Numbered from the stretch's first letter, positions 33,039 to 41,491 are shown. The stretch: DNA of 64,000 nucleotides from UBA966 sp046350355 (GCA_046350355.1 JAXMAN010000004.1:13949-77948); one strand, 5' to 3'. Made by a program: numbers and translations. Notes: a model not told the origin generated them from the letters alone.

Positions 33039-33213
33039 GATCGAGTCGCTCCATCACTCAAGCGCCGCACTCCGCGCCGGACAGCTCGTGACCAGGGTGG
33101 TCCGCTTCAATCAGGTCCGGCCCGGCGGCGATGCCGACCTCATCAACCAGGTGGATTCGCGGCGCGGGTGGATCTGGAATGGCTGGCGCAAGCGATTCAC
33201 ACCTGAACCGTGA
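33039..33213 (+). pseudogene. Decayed fourth copy of the array domain
   Basis: Directly after the stop of gene 3 the same frame continues with RAGQLVTRVVRFNQVRPGG joined to DADLINQVDSRRGWIWNGW and ends RFTPEP, stop. The middle of the domain, from AAPIELVDG to AGYCG (about 27 residues), is missing in frame, and there is no membrane helix or plausible start codon. GC-rich direct repeats at both edges (GGCGGCG-like) suggest slippage deletion. A very short expressed peptide cannot be excluded. Confidence 0.65.
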
Positions 33214-33216
33214 CCG

Positions 33217-34158
33217 TCACACGCACGGCCCCCACGCGCCCAGCATGATCCCCAGGTCCGCGCCGTCCACGATGCCGTCGTGGTTCAGGTCGCTGGGGGT
33301 TCCGATCGTGGCGCGGCCCCAGGTGCCGAGCAGTCGGCCAAGGTCCGCGCCGTCGACCACGCCGTCGCCGGTCACGTCCGCGGGGCACGCGGGCGCGGGG
33401 GCGACGCCCTCGGCGCTGAAATTGTCGAAGTACGCGTAGGCGTTCAGCGGCGTCGTGCCCGAGCCCGGCGCGTCCGTCGTCGAGAAGAGCTGCGCGGAGT
33501 AGACGCTGCCCGTCGCGACGGAGGTGAAGCTGCCCGCCGTGCTCCCGTTCACGGAGAGCGTGGCCGCGCCCGTCGCGGAGTTCCAGTCGAGCGTGAAGGT
33601 GTTCCACTGCCCGAGCGCGACGCTCGTCGCGGTCGCGGTGCGCGAGGCGAGGTCGTAGCCACCGTTGGCGATCGAGACGAGCCCCGTCTGCGCGTTCACC
33701 AGGAAGCCGCCCGCGGCGGTCGCGGCATCGCGGTAGACGATCACGCCGAAGGAGGAGCCGAGCAGGTTGCCCGCGGGGATGTACATCGAGACGGTCGTGC
33801 GCAGCACCGTGTTGCCGCCGGCGCTCGCGGTCGCCCACTTGCCGCTGTTGAGGAAGTCGAGCCAGCCCTTCGAGCGGCCGGAGCCCAGGAAGCGCTCGGT
33901 GGTGATGCGCACCATCTTGCCGGTGCCGCCGACGGGGAGGATGCCGCCGTCGCTCGCCAGGACGGTGCAGGCGGTCTGCCCCGAGTTCATCGAGCCGCTG
34001 GTCGCCCAGCTCCCGGTCGGCCCGACCCAGGCGGACTGTCCGCTCAGGTTGCCGTTGAGGTAGTCGTCGAAGCCGGTGCTGTAGACGACGCCGGCGGCGG
34101 CGCAGGGGGCGAGCGAGAGGACGGCGGCGGCGGTCAGGGCGGCGATGGTGCAACGCAT
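33217..34158 (-). CDS. Secreted protein with C-terminal dockerin-like calcium repeats
   Basis: This 313-aa protein has a signal peptide ending near CAAAG, a beta-sandwich body of about 225 residues (GVVYSTGFDDYLNG onward; LamG/concanavalin-like by pattern), and a C-terminal pair of dockerin-type loops. The loops are DVTGDGVVDGADLGRLLGTWG and LNHDGIVDGADLGIMLGAWG, each with the D-x-N/D-x-D-G-x-x-D calcium ligands. Many Phycisphaerae secreted proteins end this way. True cellulosomal docking is not implied; the loops may be a stability or anchoring module. The ATG at 34158 has TAGAGT nine bases upstream. Confidence 0.82.
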   Translation of the reverse strand: MRCTIAALTAAAVLSLAPCAAAGVVYSTGFDDYLNGNLSGQSAWVGPTGSWATSGSMNSGQTACTVLASDGGILPVGGTGKMVRITTERFLGSGRSKGWLDFLNSGKWATASAGGNTVLRTTVSMYIPAGNLLGSSFGVIVYRDAATAAGGFLVNAQTGLVSIANGGYDLASRTATATSVALGQWNTFTLDWNSATGAATLSVNGSTAGSFTSVATGSVYSAQLFSTTDAPGSGTTPLNAYAYFDNFSAEGVAPAPACPADVTGDGVVDGADLGRLLGTWGRATIGTPSDLNHDGIVDGADLGIMLGAWGPCV

Positions 34159-34167
34159 GGCGGGCCA

Positions 34168-34173
34168 ACTCTA
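34168..34173 (-). promoter_or_regulatory. -10-like box of the dockerin-like gene (near-leaderless)
   Basis: TAGAGT on the minus strand, nine bases before the ATG at 34158. Confidence 0.35.
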
Positions 34174-34191
34174 CGCAGGGGCGGCGCCGAG

Positions 34192-34206
34192 GCAAGGCAT
34201 CCTTGC
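34192..34206. promoter_or_regulatory. Small palindrome in a divergent promoter region (possible operator)
   Basis: GCAAGG-CAT-CCTTGC is a perfect 6-base inverted repeat in the 119-base gap between the dockerin-like gene and the aldehyde dehydrogenase gene. Position between two divergent -10 boxes would suit a repressor site; no regulator gene is adjacent. Confidence 0.25.
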
Positions 34207-34263
34207 AAAAACCTCCCCACCGCCGGATCTTTCCGCTCCGGCAACCCATTCCCGCCCTGCCAC

Positions 34264-34269
34264 TACGCT
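34264..34269 (+). promoter_or_regulatory. -10 box of the aldehyde dehydrogenase gene (leaderless)
   Basis: TACGCT ends eight bases before the ATG at 34278. No Shine-Dalgarno is present. Confidence 0.42.
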
Positions 34270-34277
34270 TCCGGACG

Positions 34278-35717
34278 ATGCAGACCGACTGCTTCATCGC
34301 CGGAGCCTTCGCCCCGGCCGCCAGCGGCGCGCGCTTCCCCGTGCGCGACCCGGCCACCGACGAGACCATCGCCCAGGTCGCCGACGGCTCCACCGCCGAC
34401 GCGCGACGCGCCGTCGCCGCCGCGGCGGAGGCCTTCCCCGCGTGGAAGTCGCTCGCCGCAATCGAGCGCGCGAAGCCGCTGCGCGCGCTCGCCGCGCTGA
34501 TGATGCGCGATCAGGAGCGGCTCGCGCTCATCTGCTCGCGCGAATGCGGCAAGCCGATGGCCGAGGCGCGCGGCGAGGCCGCCTACGCCGCGAGCTTCCT
34601 CGAGTGGTACGCCGACGAGGGCCGCCGCGTCTACGGCGAGACGCTCCCCGCGAGCGATCCCGGCAAGCGCCTGCTCGTGCTGCGCCAGCCCGCGGGCGTC
34701 GCCGCCGCGATCACGCCGTGGAACTTCCCGCTGGCGATGGTGACGCGCAAGATGGGCCCCGCGCTCGCCGCCGGATGCACGCAGGTGGTGAAGCCCGCGG
34801 AGCAGACGCCGCTGAGCGCGCTGGCGATCGCGGAGCTCGCGGTCGAGGCGGGCGTCCCCCGCGGCGTGCTCAACGTGGTCCCCGGAGCGGACGCGCCCGC
34901 GGTCGCGGCGGCGTTCTTCGAGGACATGACGGTGCGCCACCTGAGCTTCACCGGCAGCACCGAGGTGGGCAAGATCCTCATCGCGCAGAGCGCGCGCACG
35001 GTGATGCGCCTCTCGCTCGAGCTCGGCGGACACGCGCCCTTCATCGTCTTCGACGACGCGGACCTCGACAAGGCCGTCGCGGGCGCGATCGCGAGCAAGT
35101 TCCGCAACTCGGGGCAGACCTGCGTCTGCGCGAACCGCTTCCTGGTGCAGCGCGGCGTGCACGACGCCTTCGTCGAGCGCCTGGGCGCGGCGGTGCGCGC
35201 GCTGGTCGTGGGCATCGGGCGCGACGCGGGCGTGCAGGTCGGGCCGCTCGTCGACGACGCGGGCCTCGCCAAGGCGGAGCGGCACATCGCCGACGCGGTC
35301 GCGCAGGGCGCGCGCGTGGTCGCGGGCGGGACGCGCGCGCGGCCCGCAGGCGGCGCGGACCGCTTCCTGGCGCCGACGGTGCTCGCGGGCGTGACCCCGA
35401 AGATGCTCTGCTTCCGCGAGGAGACCTTCGGCCCGGTCGCCCCGGTCGCCGTCTTCGACACGGAAGAGCAGGCGCTCGCGACCGCGAACGCGACGGAATA
35501 CGGCCTCGCGGCGTACGTTTACACCCGCGACGGCGCGCGCATCATGCGCATGTCCGAGGAGCTGCAGTACGGCATCGTGGGCGTGAACGACCCGCTGCCC
35601 GCGACGGCGCAGGCGCCCTTCGGCGGCGTGAAGCAGAGCGGGCTCGGCCGCGAGGGCGGACACCACGGCATCGAGGAGTACCTCGATCTTCGGCTTGTGA
35701 GCTGGCGTATCGCCTGA
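34278..35717 (+). CDS. gabD: NAD(P)-dependent succinate-semialdehyde dehydrogenase
   Basis: This 479-aa aldehyde dehydrogenase is of the GabD subgroup. Cofactor and catalytic motifs are intact: ITPWNFPLAMVTRKMGPALAAG, KPAEQTPLSALAIAELA, FTGSTEVGK, the general base in LELGGHAPF, and the nucleophile Cys in NSGQTCVCANRF. GVNDPLPATAQAPFGGVKQSG near the end is typical of succinate-semialdehyde dehydrogenases, which finish GABA breakdown by making succinate. No GABA transaminase lies nearby, so the natural substrate is inferred from the subgroup. The ATG at 34278 follows a TACGCT box by eight bases. Confidence 0.88.
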   Translation: MQTDCFIAGAFAPAASGARFPVRDPATDETIAQVADGSTADARRAVAAAAEAFPAWKSLAAIERAKPLRALAALMMRDQERLALICSRECGKPMAEARGEAAYAASFLEWYADEGRRVYGETLPASDPGKRLLVLRQPAGVAAAITPWNFPLAMVTRKMGPALAAGCTQVVKPAEQTPLSALAIAELAVEAGVPRGVLNVVPGADAPAVAAAFFEDMTVRHLSFTGSTEVGKILIAQSARTVMRLSLELGGHAPFIVFDDADLDKAVAGAIASKFRNSGQTCVCANRFLVQRGVHDAFVERLGAAVRALVVGIGRDAGVQVGPLVDDAGLAKAERHIADAVAQGARVVAGGTRARPAGGADRFLAPTVLAGVTPKMLCFREETFGPVAPVAVFDTEEQALATANATEYGLAAYVYTRDGARIMRMSEELQYGIVGVNDPLPATAQAPFGGVKQSGLGREGGHHGIEEYLDLRLVSWRIA

Positions 35718-35747
35718 GTCGGCGCGACGCGCCGCGGAGGAACATCG

Positions 35748-37049
35748 ATGGACGGACGACGCAACAACGGCACGATGCGGCGCGCGGCCGCGGCACTCTG
35801 CGCGATGGCGGCGATGCTCGGCACCGCGGGATGCGCGAGCGCGGGACAGTCCGCGGGCGCCGGCGCGGTCGCGCCTCCCGAGCCAGGACAGGCGCTCGAC
35901 CTCTTCGTCGGCGGCGACGGACGCGCGGGCGTCTACCGCATCCCCGCGCTCGCGGTGCTGCCCAGCGGGACGCTGCTCGCCTTCGCGGAGTCGCGCGAGA
36001 GCCTGGCGGACAACGGACTCAACTCGATCGTCATGCGCCGCTCCACCGACGGCGGCGGCTCGTGGACGCGCGTGGGCAACGTGGTCGCCGAGCCGACGGC
36101 GTCGCTCAACAACCCGTGCGTCACCGTCGTGGAGACGGGACCGCACGCCGGCCGCGTGCTGCTGATGTTCCAGCGCTATCCGCTGGGCATCGGCGAGGAC
36201 GCGGTCGTCGCGGGCGTCGAGGGCGACCGCGTCTGCCGCTGCTTCATCATGCACAGCGACGACGAGGGCCGCACCTGGAGCGCGCCCACGGAGATCACCT
36301 CGCAGGTGCGCCGCGCGACCGGCGCGACGAGCGCGGCGTCGGGCCCGGGGCGCGGCATCCAGCTCACGCGCGGTCCTCACGCCGGCCGCATCGTGGTGCC
36401 CTTCAACGAAGGACCGCCCGGCAAGTGGCGCGTCTACTCGGTCTTCAGCGACGACGGCGGCGACACCTGGAAGCTGGGCCTGTGCGCCCCCAACTCCTCG
36501 CCCGGCATGGGCAACGAGTGCCAGGTGGAGCAGCTCGCCGACGGCACGCTGCTGATGGTCAGCCGCCAGGAGAAGGGCGGCGGCGTGCGCAAGGTCACGC
36601 GATCGCGCGACGGCGGCGCCACCTGGGGCGCGCTCGTCGACGAGCCCGCGCTCCCCTGCCCGAGCGTGATGGGCGGGCTGGTCGCGATGCCTCCCGTCGA
36701 GGGCGCGACCGCGACCCGGCTGGTCTTCACGGGGCCGGATTCGCGCAAGCACCGCGTGGACGGATGCGCGTGGGTGAGCTTCGACGGCGGCCGCACCTGG
36801 CCCACGAAGCTGCCGATCTTCCCGGGCTTCTTCGCCTACAGCCAGCCGGTGGCGCTCGCCCCGGACATGGTGGGCGTGCTCTTCGAGCGCGACGACTACA
36901 AGGCGATCAGCTTCATGCGCCTGCGGGTTCCCACGACCGCGCCCGCGCCGGCCCCCGGCGGCAAGGAGAAGCGCAAGGGCGGCACGCGCATCTTCGAGTC
37001 CACCGGCGGCAAGGGCGCCGGCACCAAGGATCCGGCGACCACGCCCTGA
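35748..37049 (+). CDS. Exo-alpha-sialidase-like lipoprotein (BNR repeats)
   Basis: This 433-aa secreted protein has a lipoprotein-type signal (Cys in LGTAGCASAG, about residue 30) and a six-bladed sialidase propeller. The YRIP motif (VYRIPALAVLPSG) carries the arginine of the sialidase triad. Five Asp-boxes follow: STDGGGSW, SDDEGRTW, SDDGGDTW, SRDGGATW and SFDGGRTW. Planctomycete members are abundant and not all cleave sialic acid, so the substrate remains open. The tail is Lys/Gly-rich. The start ATG at 35748 has GGAGG seven bases upstream. Confidence 0.87.
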   Translation: MDGRRNNGTMRRAAAALCAMAAMLGTAGCASAGQSAGAGAVAPPEPGQALDLFVGGDGRAGVYRIPALAVLPSGTLLAFAESRESLADNGLNSIVMRRSTDGGGSWTRVGNVVAEPTASLNNPCVTVVETGPHAGRVLLMFQRYPLGIGEDAVVAGVEGDRVCRCFIMHSDDEGRTWSAPTEITSQVRRATGATSAASGPGRGIQLTRGPHAGRIVVPFNEGPPGKWRVYSVFSDDGGDTWKLGLCAPNSSPGMGNECQVEQLADGTLLMVSRQEKGGGVRKVTRSRDGGATWGALVDEPALPCPSVMGGLVAMPPVEGATATRLVFTGPDSRKHRVDGCAWVSFDGGRTWPTKLPIFPGFFAYSQPVALAPDMVGVLFERDDYKAISFMRLRVPTTAPAPAPGGKEKRKGGTRIFESTGGKGAGTKDPATTP

Positions 37050-37120
37050 CGCGGGCGCAGGCGCGGCGCGCGCCCTCGGTGCACGCCCGCCGCGCGCACA
37101 CCATCGACCCGCAGCCACCT

Positions 37121-37126
37121 TAGGAT
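37121..37126 (+). promoter_or_regulatory. -10 box of the chemoreceptor gene (leaderless GTG)
   Basis: TAGGAT ends six bases before the GTG at 37133. This supports the GTG as the true start. Confidence 0.42.
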
Positions 37127-37132
37127 GCGCGC

Positions 37133-38764
37133 GTGCGCTACCGGCCCGCGCTCATCCTGATCACCGTCTCGATCGCGCTCGCGGTGGCGACCACCGCCGT
37201 CGTCAGCACCACGCGCGCCATCCGCTCCGAGATGCGCGAGTCGCTGGCGGTGCAGACGAAATCGCTCGCCGAGGCCGCCGGCGCCGTCGTCGACCGCGAC
37301 GCGCACCGCGCGGTCGCGACCTCGCGGTCGCTGGACAGCGACGAGTACCGCCGCATCGAGACCGCGCTGCGCGAGCTGCGCGACGGCTGGAAGTCGCTGG
37401 GCGTGCCGGTGCGCTTCATCTACACGCTGGTGCCGGACAAGTCGAGCGCCTCGGGGCTGGCGTACGCCGTCGACTGCGCGGAGCTCGCGGAGAAGTCCAA
37501 GCCGGGGGAGCCGCTGCACATCCTCTCGGAGTCCTCGCGCGGCTTCGACTGGCGCTCGCCCGCGGCCTTCGAATACACGGACGCGTGGGGCAACTTCTAC
37601 TCGGGCTTCGTTCCGGTGCGCGCGCAGGACGGGACGATCCAGTTCGTCGTCGGCGTCGACCTGAGCGCGGAGGCGGTGCGCAGCGCGGAGTGGCGCGTCG
37701 CGCTGCAGGCGCTGCTGCCGGTCGCCGTGGTGATGGTGCTCGCGCTGCTGGTCGCGCGCTTCTTCGGCGAGCGGCTCGTGCGGCCCCTGATCCGGCTGCG
37801 CGTCTTCGCGGAGTCCGTGGGCAAGGGAGACCTCACCGCGAAGGCGGATCCCGACGCGCCGGGCGAGGCGGGCGAGATCGGCCGCGCGCTGGATTCCGCG
37901 CTCGCGGAGCTGCGCCGCACCGTCAGCGAGGCGGACGCCAACGCGGTCCGCGTGCGCGACGCGTGCGAGCGCCTGCTCTCCAGCGGCGACGACCGCCGCG
38001 CCGCGATCCGGCTGGCGGGCGACCGCGCCTCCGACGCCGCGGCGCGCGCGCGCATCGTCGCGGAGTCCGCCGAGGCGCTCCTGGGCGACGCGCAGGCGCT
38101 CACCGACTTCACCGGCGGCGCCGTCGGCTGCGGCACCAACGCGCTGGGCGACATCGTGCAGATCGACGCGGGCGTGCAGGCGGTGATCGAGCGCGGGCGC
38201 GAGTTGGCGAACCAGCTCGAGTCGATGCGCGCGCGCGCCGCGACCGTCGACAACGCGCTCGAGGCGATGGTGCATGTCGCCAACCGCTCGGCGGTGCTCA
38301 GCCTCAACGCGGAGATCGAGGCGAACCAGGCGGGCGACGCGGGCCGCGGCTTCGCGGTCGTCGCGCGCGAGATCCGGCGCCTGGCCGAGCAGGCCGCGCG
38401 CAGCAGCCTGGAGATCGAGGACAACGTGCGCAAGCTGCACGAGGCGCTCGACGCCGGCGGCCGCGCGACGCAGGAGTTCGGCGCCGCGGCGACGCAGGCG
38501 AGCGAGCGCTCCGCGCGCCTCTCGACCGCGATGGCCGAGAGCGTGCGCCGGCTCGAGGGCATCGGCCCGCGCCTGCGCGCCGTGAGCGAGCGCAGCTCGC
38601 AGTTCCGCCGCGAGGGCGAGTCGATGCAGGCCGACCTGCGCGTCAGCGAGGAGGCCGCCGCCGAGCTGCGCGGCTTCCTGGAGGGCTTCGAGGAGACGCT
38701 CGCCGAGCTGCGCGACCGCTCCAGCGAGGTCCACGGCCTGCTGGCGCGCCTGCGCACGCACTGA
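37133..38764 (+). CDS. Methyl-accepting chemotaxis-type receptor
   Basis: This 543-aa receptor has an N-terminal helix (about 7-26), a periplasmic sensor of about 165 residues (possibly dCache/PAS-like), a second helix (about 193-213), a HAMP segment starting GERLVRPLIRLR, and a cytoplasmic coiled-coil signalling domain. The hairpin tip reads ANRSAVLSLNAEIEANQAGD then GRGFAVVAREIRRLAEQAA. This is recognisable, but LNAEIEANQAG replaces the usual LNAAIEAARAG. The C-terminus has no CheR-binding pentapeptide, and no che genes are in the window. It may signal to a non-flagellar pathway (inference). The start is GTG at 37133, backed by the upstream TAGGAT. Confidence 0.85.
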   Translation: MRYRPALILITVSIALAVATTAVVSTTRAIRSEMRESLAVQTKSLAEAAGAVVDRDAHRAVATSRSLDSDEYRRIETALRELRDGWKSLGVPVRFIYTLVPDKSSASGLAYAVDCAELAEKSKPGEPLHILSESSRGFDWRSPAAFEYTDAWGNFYSGFVPVRAQDGTIQFVVGVDLSAEAVRSAEWRVALQALLPVAVVMVLALLVARFFGERLVRPLIRLRVFAESVGKGDLTAKADPDAPGEAGEIGRALDSALAELRRTVSEADANAVRVRDACERLLSSGDDRRAAIRLAGDRASDAAARARIVAESAEALLGDAQALTDFTGGAVGCGTNALGDIVQIDAGVQAVIERGRELANQLESMRARAATVDNALEAMVHVANRSAVLSLNAEIEANQAGDAGRGFAVVAREIRRLAEQAARSSLEIEDNVRKLHEALDAGGRATQEFGAAATQASERSARLSTAMAESVRRLEGIGPRLRAVSERSSQFRREGESMQADLRVSEEAAAELRGFLEGFEETLAELRDRSSEVHGLLARLRTH

Positions 38765-38845
38765 CCGCGGACGCACCGGCCGCGGACGCACGGACCGCGC
38801 AGGGGCGGGGAGCGCGCGGCGCGCCGCGCTAACATCGCTCCCCCT

Positions 38846-40351
38846 ATGGCCACCTCCACGACCCGCCGTTCCACCCGCCGCGCCGCCGCCAAGACGGCCG
38901 CCCCGCGCGCCGGCGCGCGCACCCGCACCGAGACCGACAGCATGGGCCAGATGGAGGTCCCGCACGACGCGCTCTTCGGCGCGACGACGCAGCGCGCGGT
39001 GCTGAACTTCCCCGTCTCGGGCCGCTCCGTGCCGCCGCAGGTGATCGCCGCGTACTTCGAGCTCAAGCGCGCGGCCGCGATGGGCAACGCGAAGCTGCGC
39101 GAGCTCCCCAAGGACAAGGCCGAGGCGATCGTCGAGGCGTGCGAGCGCCTGCTGGAGGACTTCGCCGACCGCCGCGGCGAGGTGATGCGCCACTTCCCCA
39201 TCGACATCTTCCAGACCGGCTCGGGCACGAGCACGAACATGAACGTCAACGAGGTGATCGCCAACACCGCCAGCACGATGCGCGGCAAGGCGATCGGCTC
39301 GAAGGACCCGCTCCATCCCAACGACCACGTGAACTGCGGCCAGAGCAGCAACGACACCTTCCCGACCGCGATGCAGATCGCGGGCGCGGTGGCGATCGAG
39401 GCGCGCCTGGTCCCCGCGCTCAAGGAGCTGCACCGCGCGCTGGCGACGAAGGCGCGCGCGTGGGACAAGCACGTGAAGATCGGCCGCACGCACCTGATGG
39501 ACGCGACGCCGATCCGCGTGGGCCAGGAGTTCAGCGGCTACGCGGCGGCGGTCGCCTACGGCGTGGCGCGCGCGGAGCTCGCGCGCGACGTGCTCGCGCG
39601 CAACCTGCCCATCGGCGGCACCGCGGTCGGCACCGGCATCAACGCGAATCCCAAGCTGGCGGGCGCGATCTGCGCGACGCTGACCAAGGACTTGGGCGTG
39701 CGCTTCGAGGAGGCGAAGAACCACTTCGAGGCGCAGGCGACGCGCGACTGCGTCGTCGAGGCGAGCGGCATGCTCAAGACCATCGCCGTGAGCCTGAGCA
39801 AGATCGCCAACGACATCCGGTGGCTGGGCAGCGGCCCGCGCTGCGGCCTGGGCGAGCTGACCCTGCCCGCGACGCAGCCCGGCAGCAGCATCATGCCCGG
39901 CAAGGTGAACCCCGTGATCTGCGAGAGCGTGATCCAGGTCGCGTGCCGCGTCGTCGGCAACGACGCGTCGATCACGCTTGGCGGCTTCGGCGGCGTGGGC
40001 AGCCTGCTCGAGCTCAACACCGCGATGCCGCTCATCGCCGACGACCTGCTCGAGTCGATCGAGCTGCTCGCCGCAGCGTGCTCGATGTTCGCCGCGAAGT
40101 GCATCGACGGGCTCGAGCTGCGCCCCGACGCGACGCGCACCGTCGAGCGCAGCCTGATGATGGTCACCTCGCTCGCGCCGGCGATCGGCTACGACCGCGC
40201 GGCCAAGGTCGCGAAGGACGCGTACCACAGCGGCGAGACGATCCGCGAGCACGTCCTCAAGCACCAGCTCGTCGACGCGAAGACCCTCGACCGGCTGCTG
40301 GAGCCCCACAGCATGACCCGCCCCGGCGGCAAGGGGCCGGGCGGCGGCTGA
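38846..40351 (+). CDS. fumC: Fumarate hydratase class II
   Basis: FumC interconverts fumarate and malate in the citric acid cycle. The 501-aa protein has the class II superfamily motifs: TGSGTSTNMNVNEVIAN, HPNDHVNCGQSSNDTFPTA, KIGRTHLMDATPIRVGQEF and the signature GSSIMPGKVNPVICE. The family's usual start (about DSMG) is preceded here by roughly 30 extra residues rich in Arg, Ala, Thr and Lys. No other start codon lies between, so the extension appears real. TAACAT lies ten bases before the ATG at 38846. Confidence 0.95.
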   Translation: MATSTTRRSTRRAAAKTAAPRAGARTRTETDSMGQMEVPHDALFGATTQRAVLNFPVSGRSVPPQVIAAYFELKRAAAMGNAKLRELPKDKAEAIVEACERLLEDFADRRGEVMRHFPIDIFQTGSGTSTNMNVNEVIANTASTMRGKAIGSKDPLHPNDHVNCGQSSNDTFPTAMQIAGAVAIEARLVPALKELHRALATKARAWDKHVKIGRTHLMDATPIRVGQEFSGYAAAVAYGVARAELARDVLARNLPIGGTAVGTGINANPKLAGAICATLTKDLGVRFEEAKNHFEAQATRDCVVEASGMLKTIAVSLSKIANDIRWLGSGPRCGLGELTLPATQPGSSIMPGKVNPVICESVIQVACRVVGNDASITLGGFGGVGSLLELNTAMPLIADDLLESIELLAAACSMFAAKCIDGLELRPDATRTVERSLMMVTSLAPAIGYDRAAKVAKDAYHSGETIREHVLKHQLVDAKTLDRLLEPHSMTRPGGKGPGGG

Positions 40352-40470
40352 GGCCCCGAAAGGCAACGGGCTGACGGCGCTCGGGTGTCCGAGAATATTG
40401 CCGGAAGTTGCGCGATGCCTTGATTCCACGCACGGCAGCGCTGCGTCCCGCAATTCTCACGGGGGCGCGC

Positions 40471-40498
40471 TTGCCCGGAGTGGGATCGGGGCTACAGT
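40471..40498 (+). promoter_or_regulatory. Possible sigma70-type promoter of the second PEP-CTERM gene
   Basis: TTGCCC (40471-40476) and TACAGT (40493-40498) are separated by 16 bases, giving an untranslated leader of about 65 bases before the ATG at 40569. The match is moderate, but this is one of the few places with a recognisable -35. Confidence 0.35.
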
Positions 40499-40568
40499 CA
40501 GCGCGGCGGCACGCGGTGCCGATGCGTTTCCCCACGAAACGGACAGAGAGGAAGGAAAAGGGTCCGCC

Positions 40569-41333
40569 ATGCGGAAGTTCATTGCATTTGGCGTTGGTCT
40601 GCTCGGCGTGTGCGCGATGGCGCACGCGCTGCCGGACGATCCCATCATCGTTCAGAACGCCCCCGCGACTCCCACGATGCAGGGGCAGTTTCCCGTCCAG
40701 CCGGCCACCTTCTCGGATGGCCTGTCCAGCGGCGGCAACTACTTCTACTCGCAGTCGCTCGCGCAGCAGTTCGTGATCGGCCAGGGCAGCACCGCCGCGA
40801 TCACGGGCATCAACTTCTGGGGCTGCTCGGAGTACCTCGGCGTCAACGAGCCGTGGACGCAGCAGGCGCTCTCGGCGAACATCACCGGATTCGACATCTC
40901 GGTGCTGCGCGTCACGGAGAACGGCGCGTTCCCGGTCGTGCGCTCCTGGTCGCTCTCGCGCGAGCAGGTCCTCTCGACGGCCTACGGCACCTACAAGAGC
41001 GGCGGGCTCAGCCCGGTCTTCGAGCTGCAGGCCGCGCTCGACGGCAACCTCTCGCTCAATAGCGGCGTCTACGCGATCTCCATCGGCGCGCGCCTGGCCA
41101 ATCCCGACGGCGACGCGTTCGCCTGGGTCGCCGGCCAGTGGACGGGCTCCGATCCTTCGACGCGTCTCTATGCGACCATCGGCGACGTGCCCTCGGAATG
41201 GGGCATCTTCACCGCGGTGCAGACGGACACGAGCGGTTCGTTCCGGCTGACCGGAACGGTGGTCCCGGGCCCCGGCGCGCTCGCGCTCGCGGGACTCGCC
41301 GGACTGATGGGAGGCCGCCGCCGCCGCGCGTAG
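40569..41333 (+). CDS. PEP-CTERM-like secreted protein
   Basis: This 254-aa protein has a signal peptide (MRKFIAFGVGLLGVCAMAHA), a beta-rich body with no recognised catalytic motif, and a C-terminal sorting signal VVPGPGALALAGLAGLMGGRRRRA. The signal comprises a PGP motif, a short membrane helix and an arginine cluster. It is the clearest exosortase substrate in the window. The body begins VQNAPATPTMQGQFPVQPATF and contains one Cys (FWGCSEY). The start was chosen at 40569 for the signal peptide and the AAGGAAAAGGG purine tract upstream. A hairpin terminator follows at 41408. Confidence 0.88.
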   Translation: MRKFIAFGVGLLGVCAMAHALPDDPIIVQNAPATPTMQGQFPVQPATFSDGLSSGGNYFYSQSLAQQFVIGQGSTAAITGINFWGCSEYLGVNEPWTQQALSANITGFDISVLRVTENGAFPVVRSWSLSREQVLSTAYGTYKSGGLSPVFELQAALDGNLSLNSGVYAISIGARLANPDGDAFAWVAGQWTGSDPSTRLYATIGDVPSEWGIFTAVQTDTSGSFRLTGTVVPGPGALALAGLAGLMGGRRRRA

Positions 41334-41407
41334 GCGCGCCGACGCGACGCATCCGACCAACCGAAGATCCGACCAAGCGATGCGGCCTCACGGCCAGCGT
41401 CGCCTCC

Positions 41408-41461
41408 CCCGGCGCGCAGCGCTCCCCTCGTCCACCGGAGCCTCGCGCCGGGATCATTTTT
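41408..41461 (+). terminator. Probable rho-independent terminator after the PEP-CTERM gene
   Basis: CCCGGCGCG (41408-41416) pairs with CGCGCCGGG (41444-41452). ATCATTTTT follows. The 27-base loop is long but the T-run fits. Confidence 0.55.
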
Positions 41462-41491
41462 GGCCTGCGTCGGCGCGGGCGGTCGCGTGCG

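Noticed and set aside
34192..34206. The GCAAGG-CAT-CCTTGC palindrome as a terminator.
   Set aside because: It is followed by A residues, not T, on the plus strand; on the minus strand the T-run precedes the stem. It also lies in a divergent gap where no terminator is needed.
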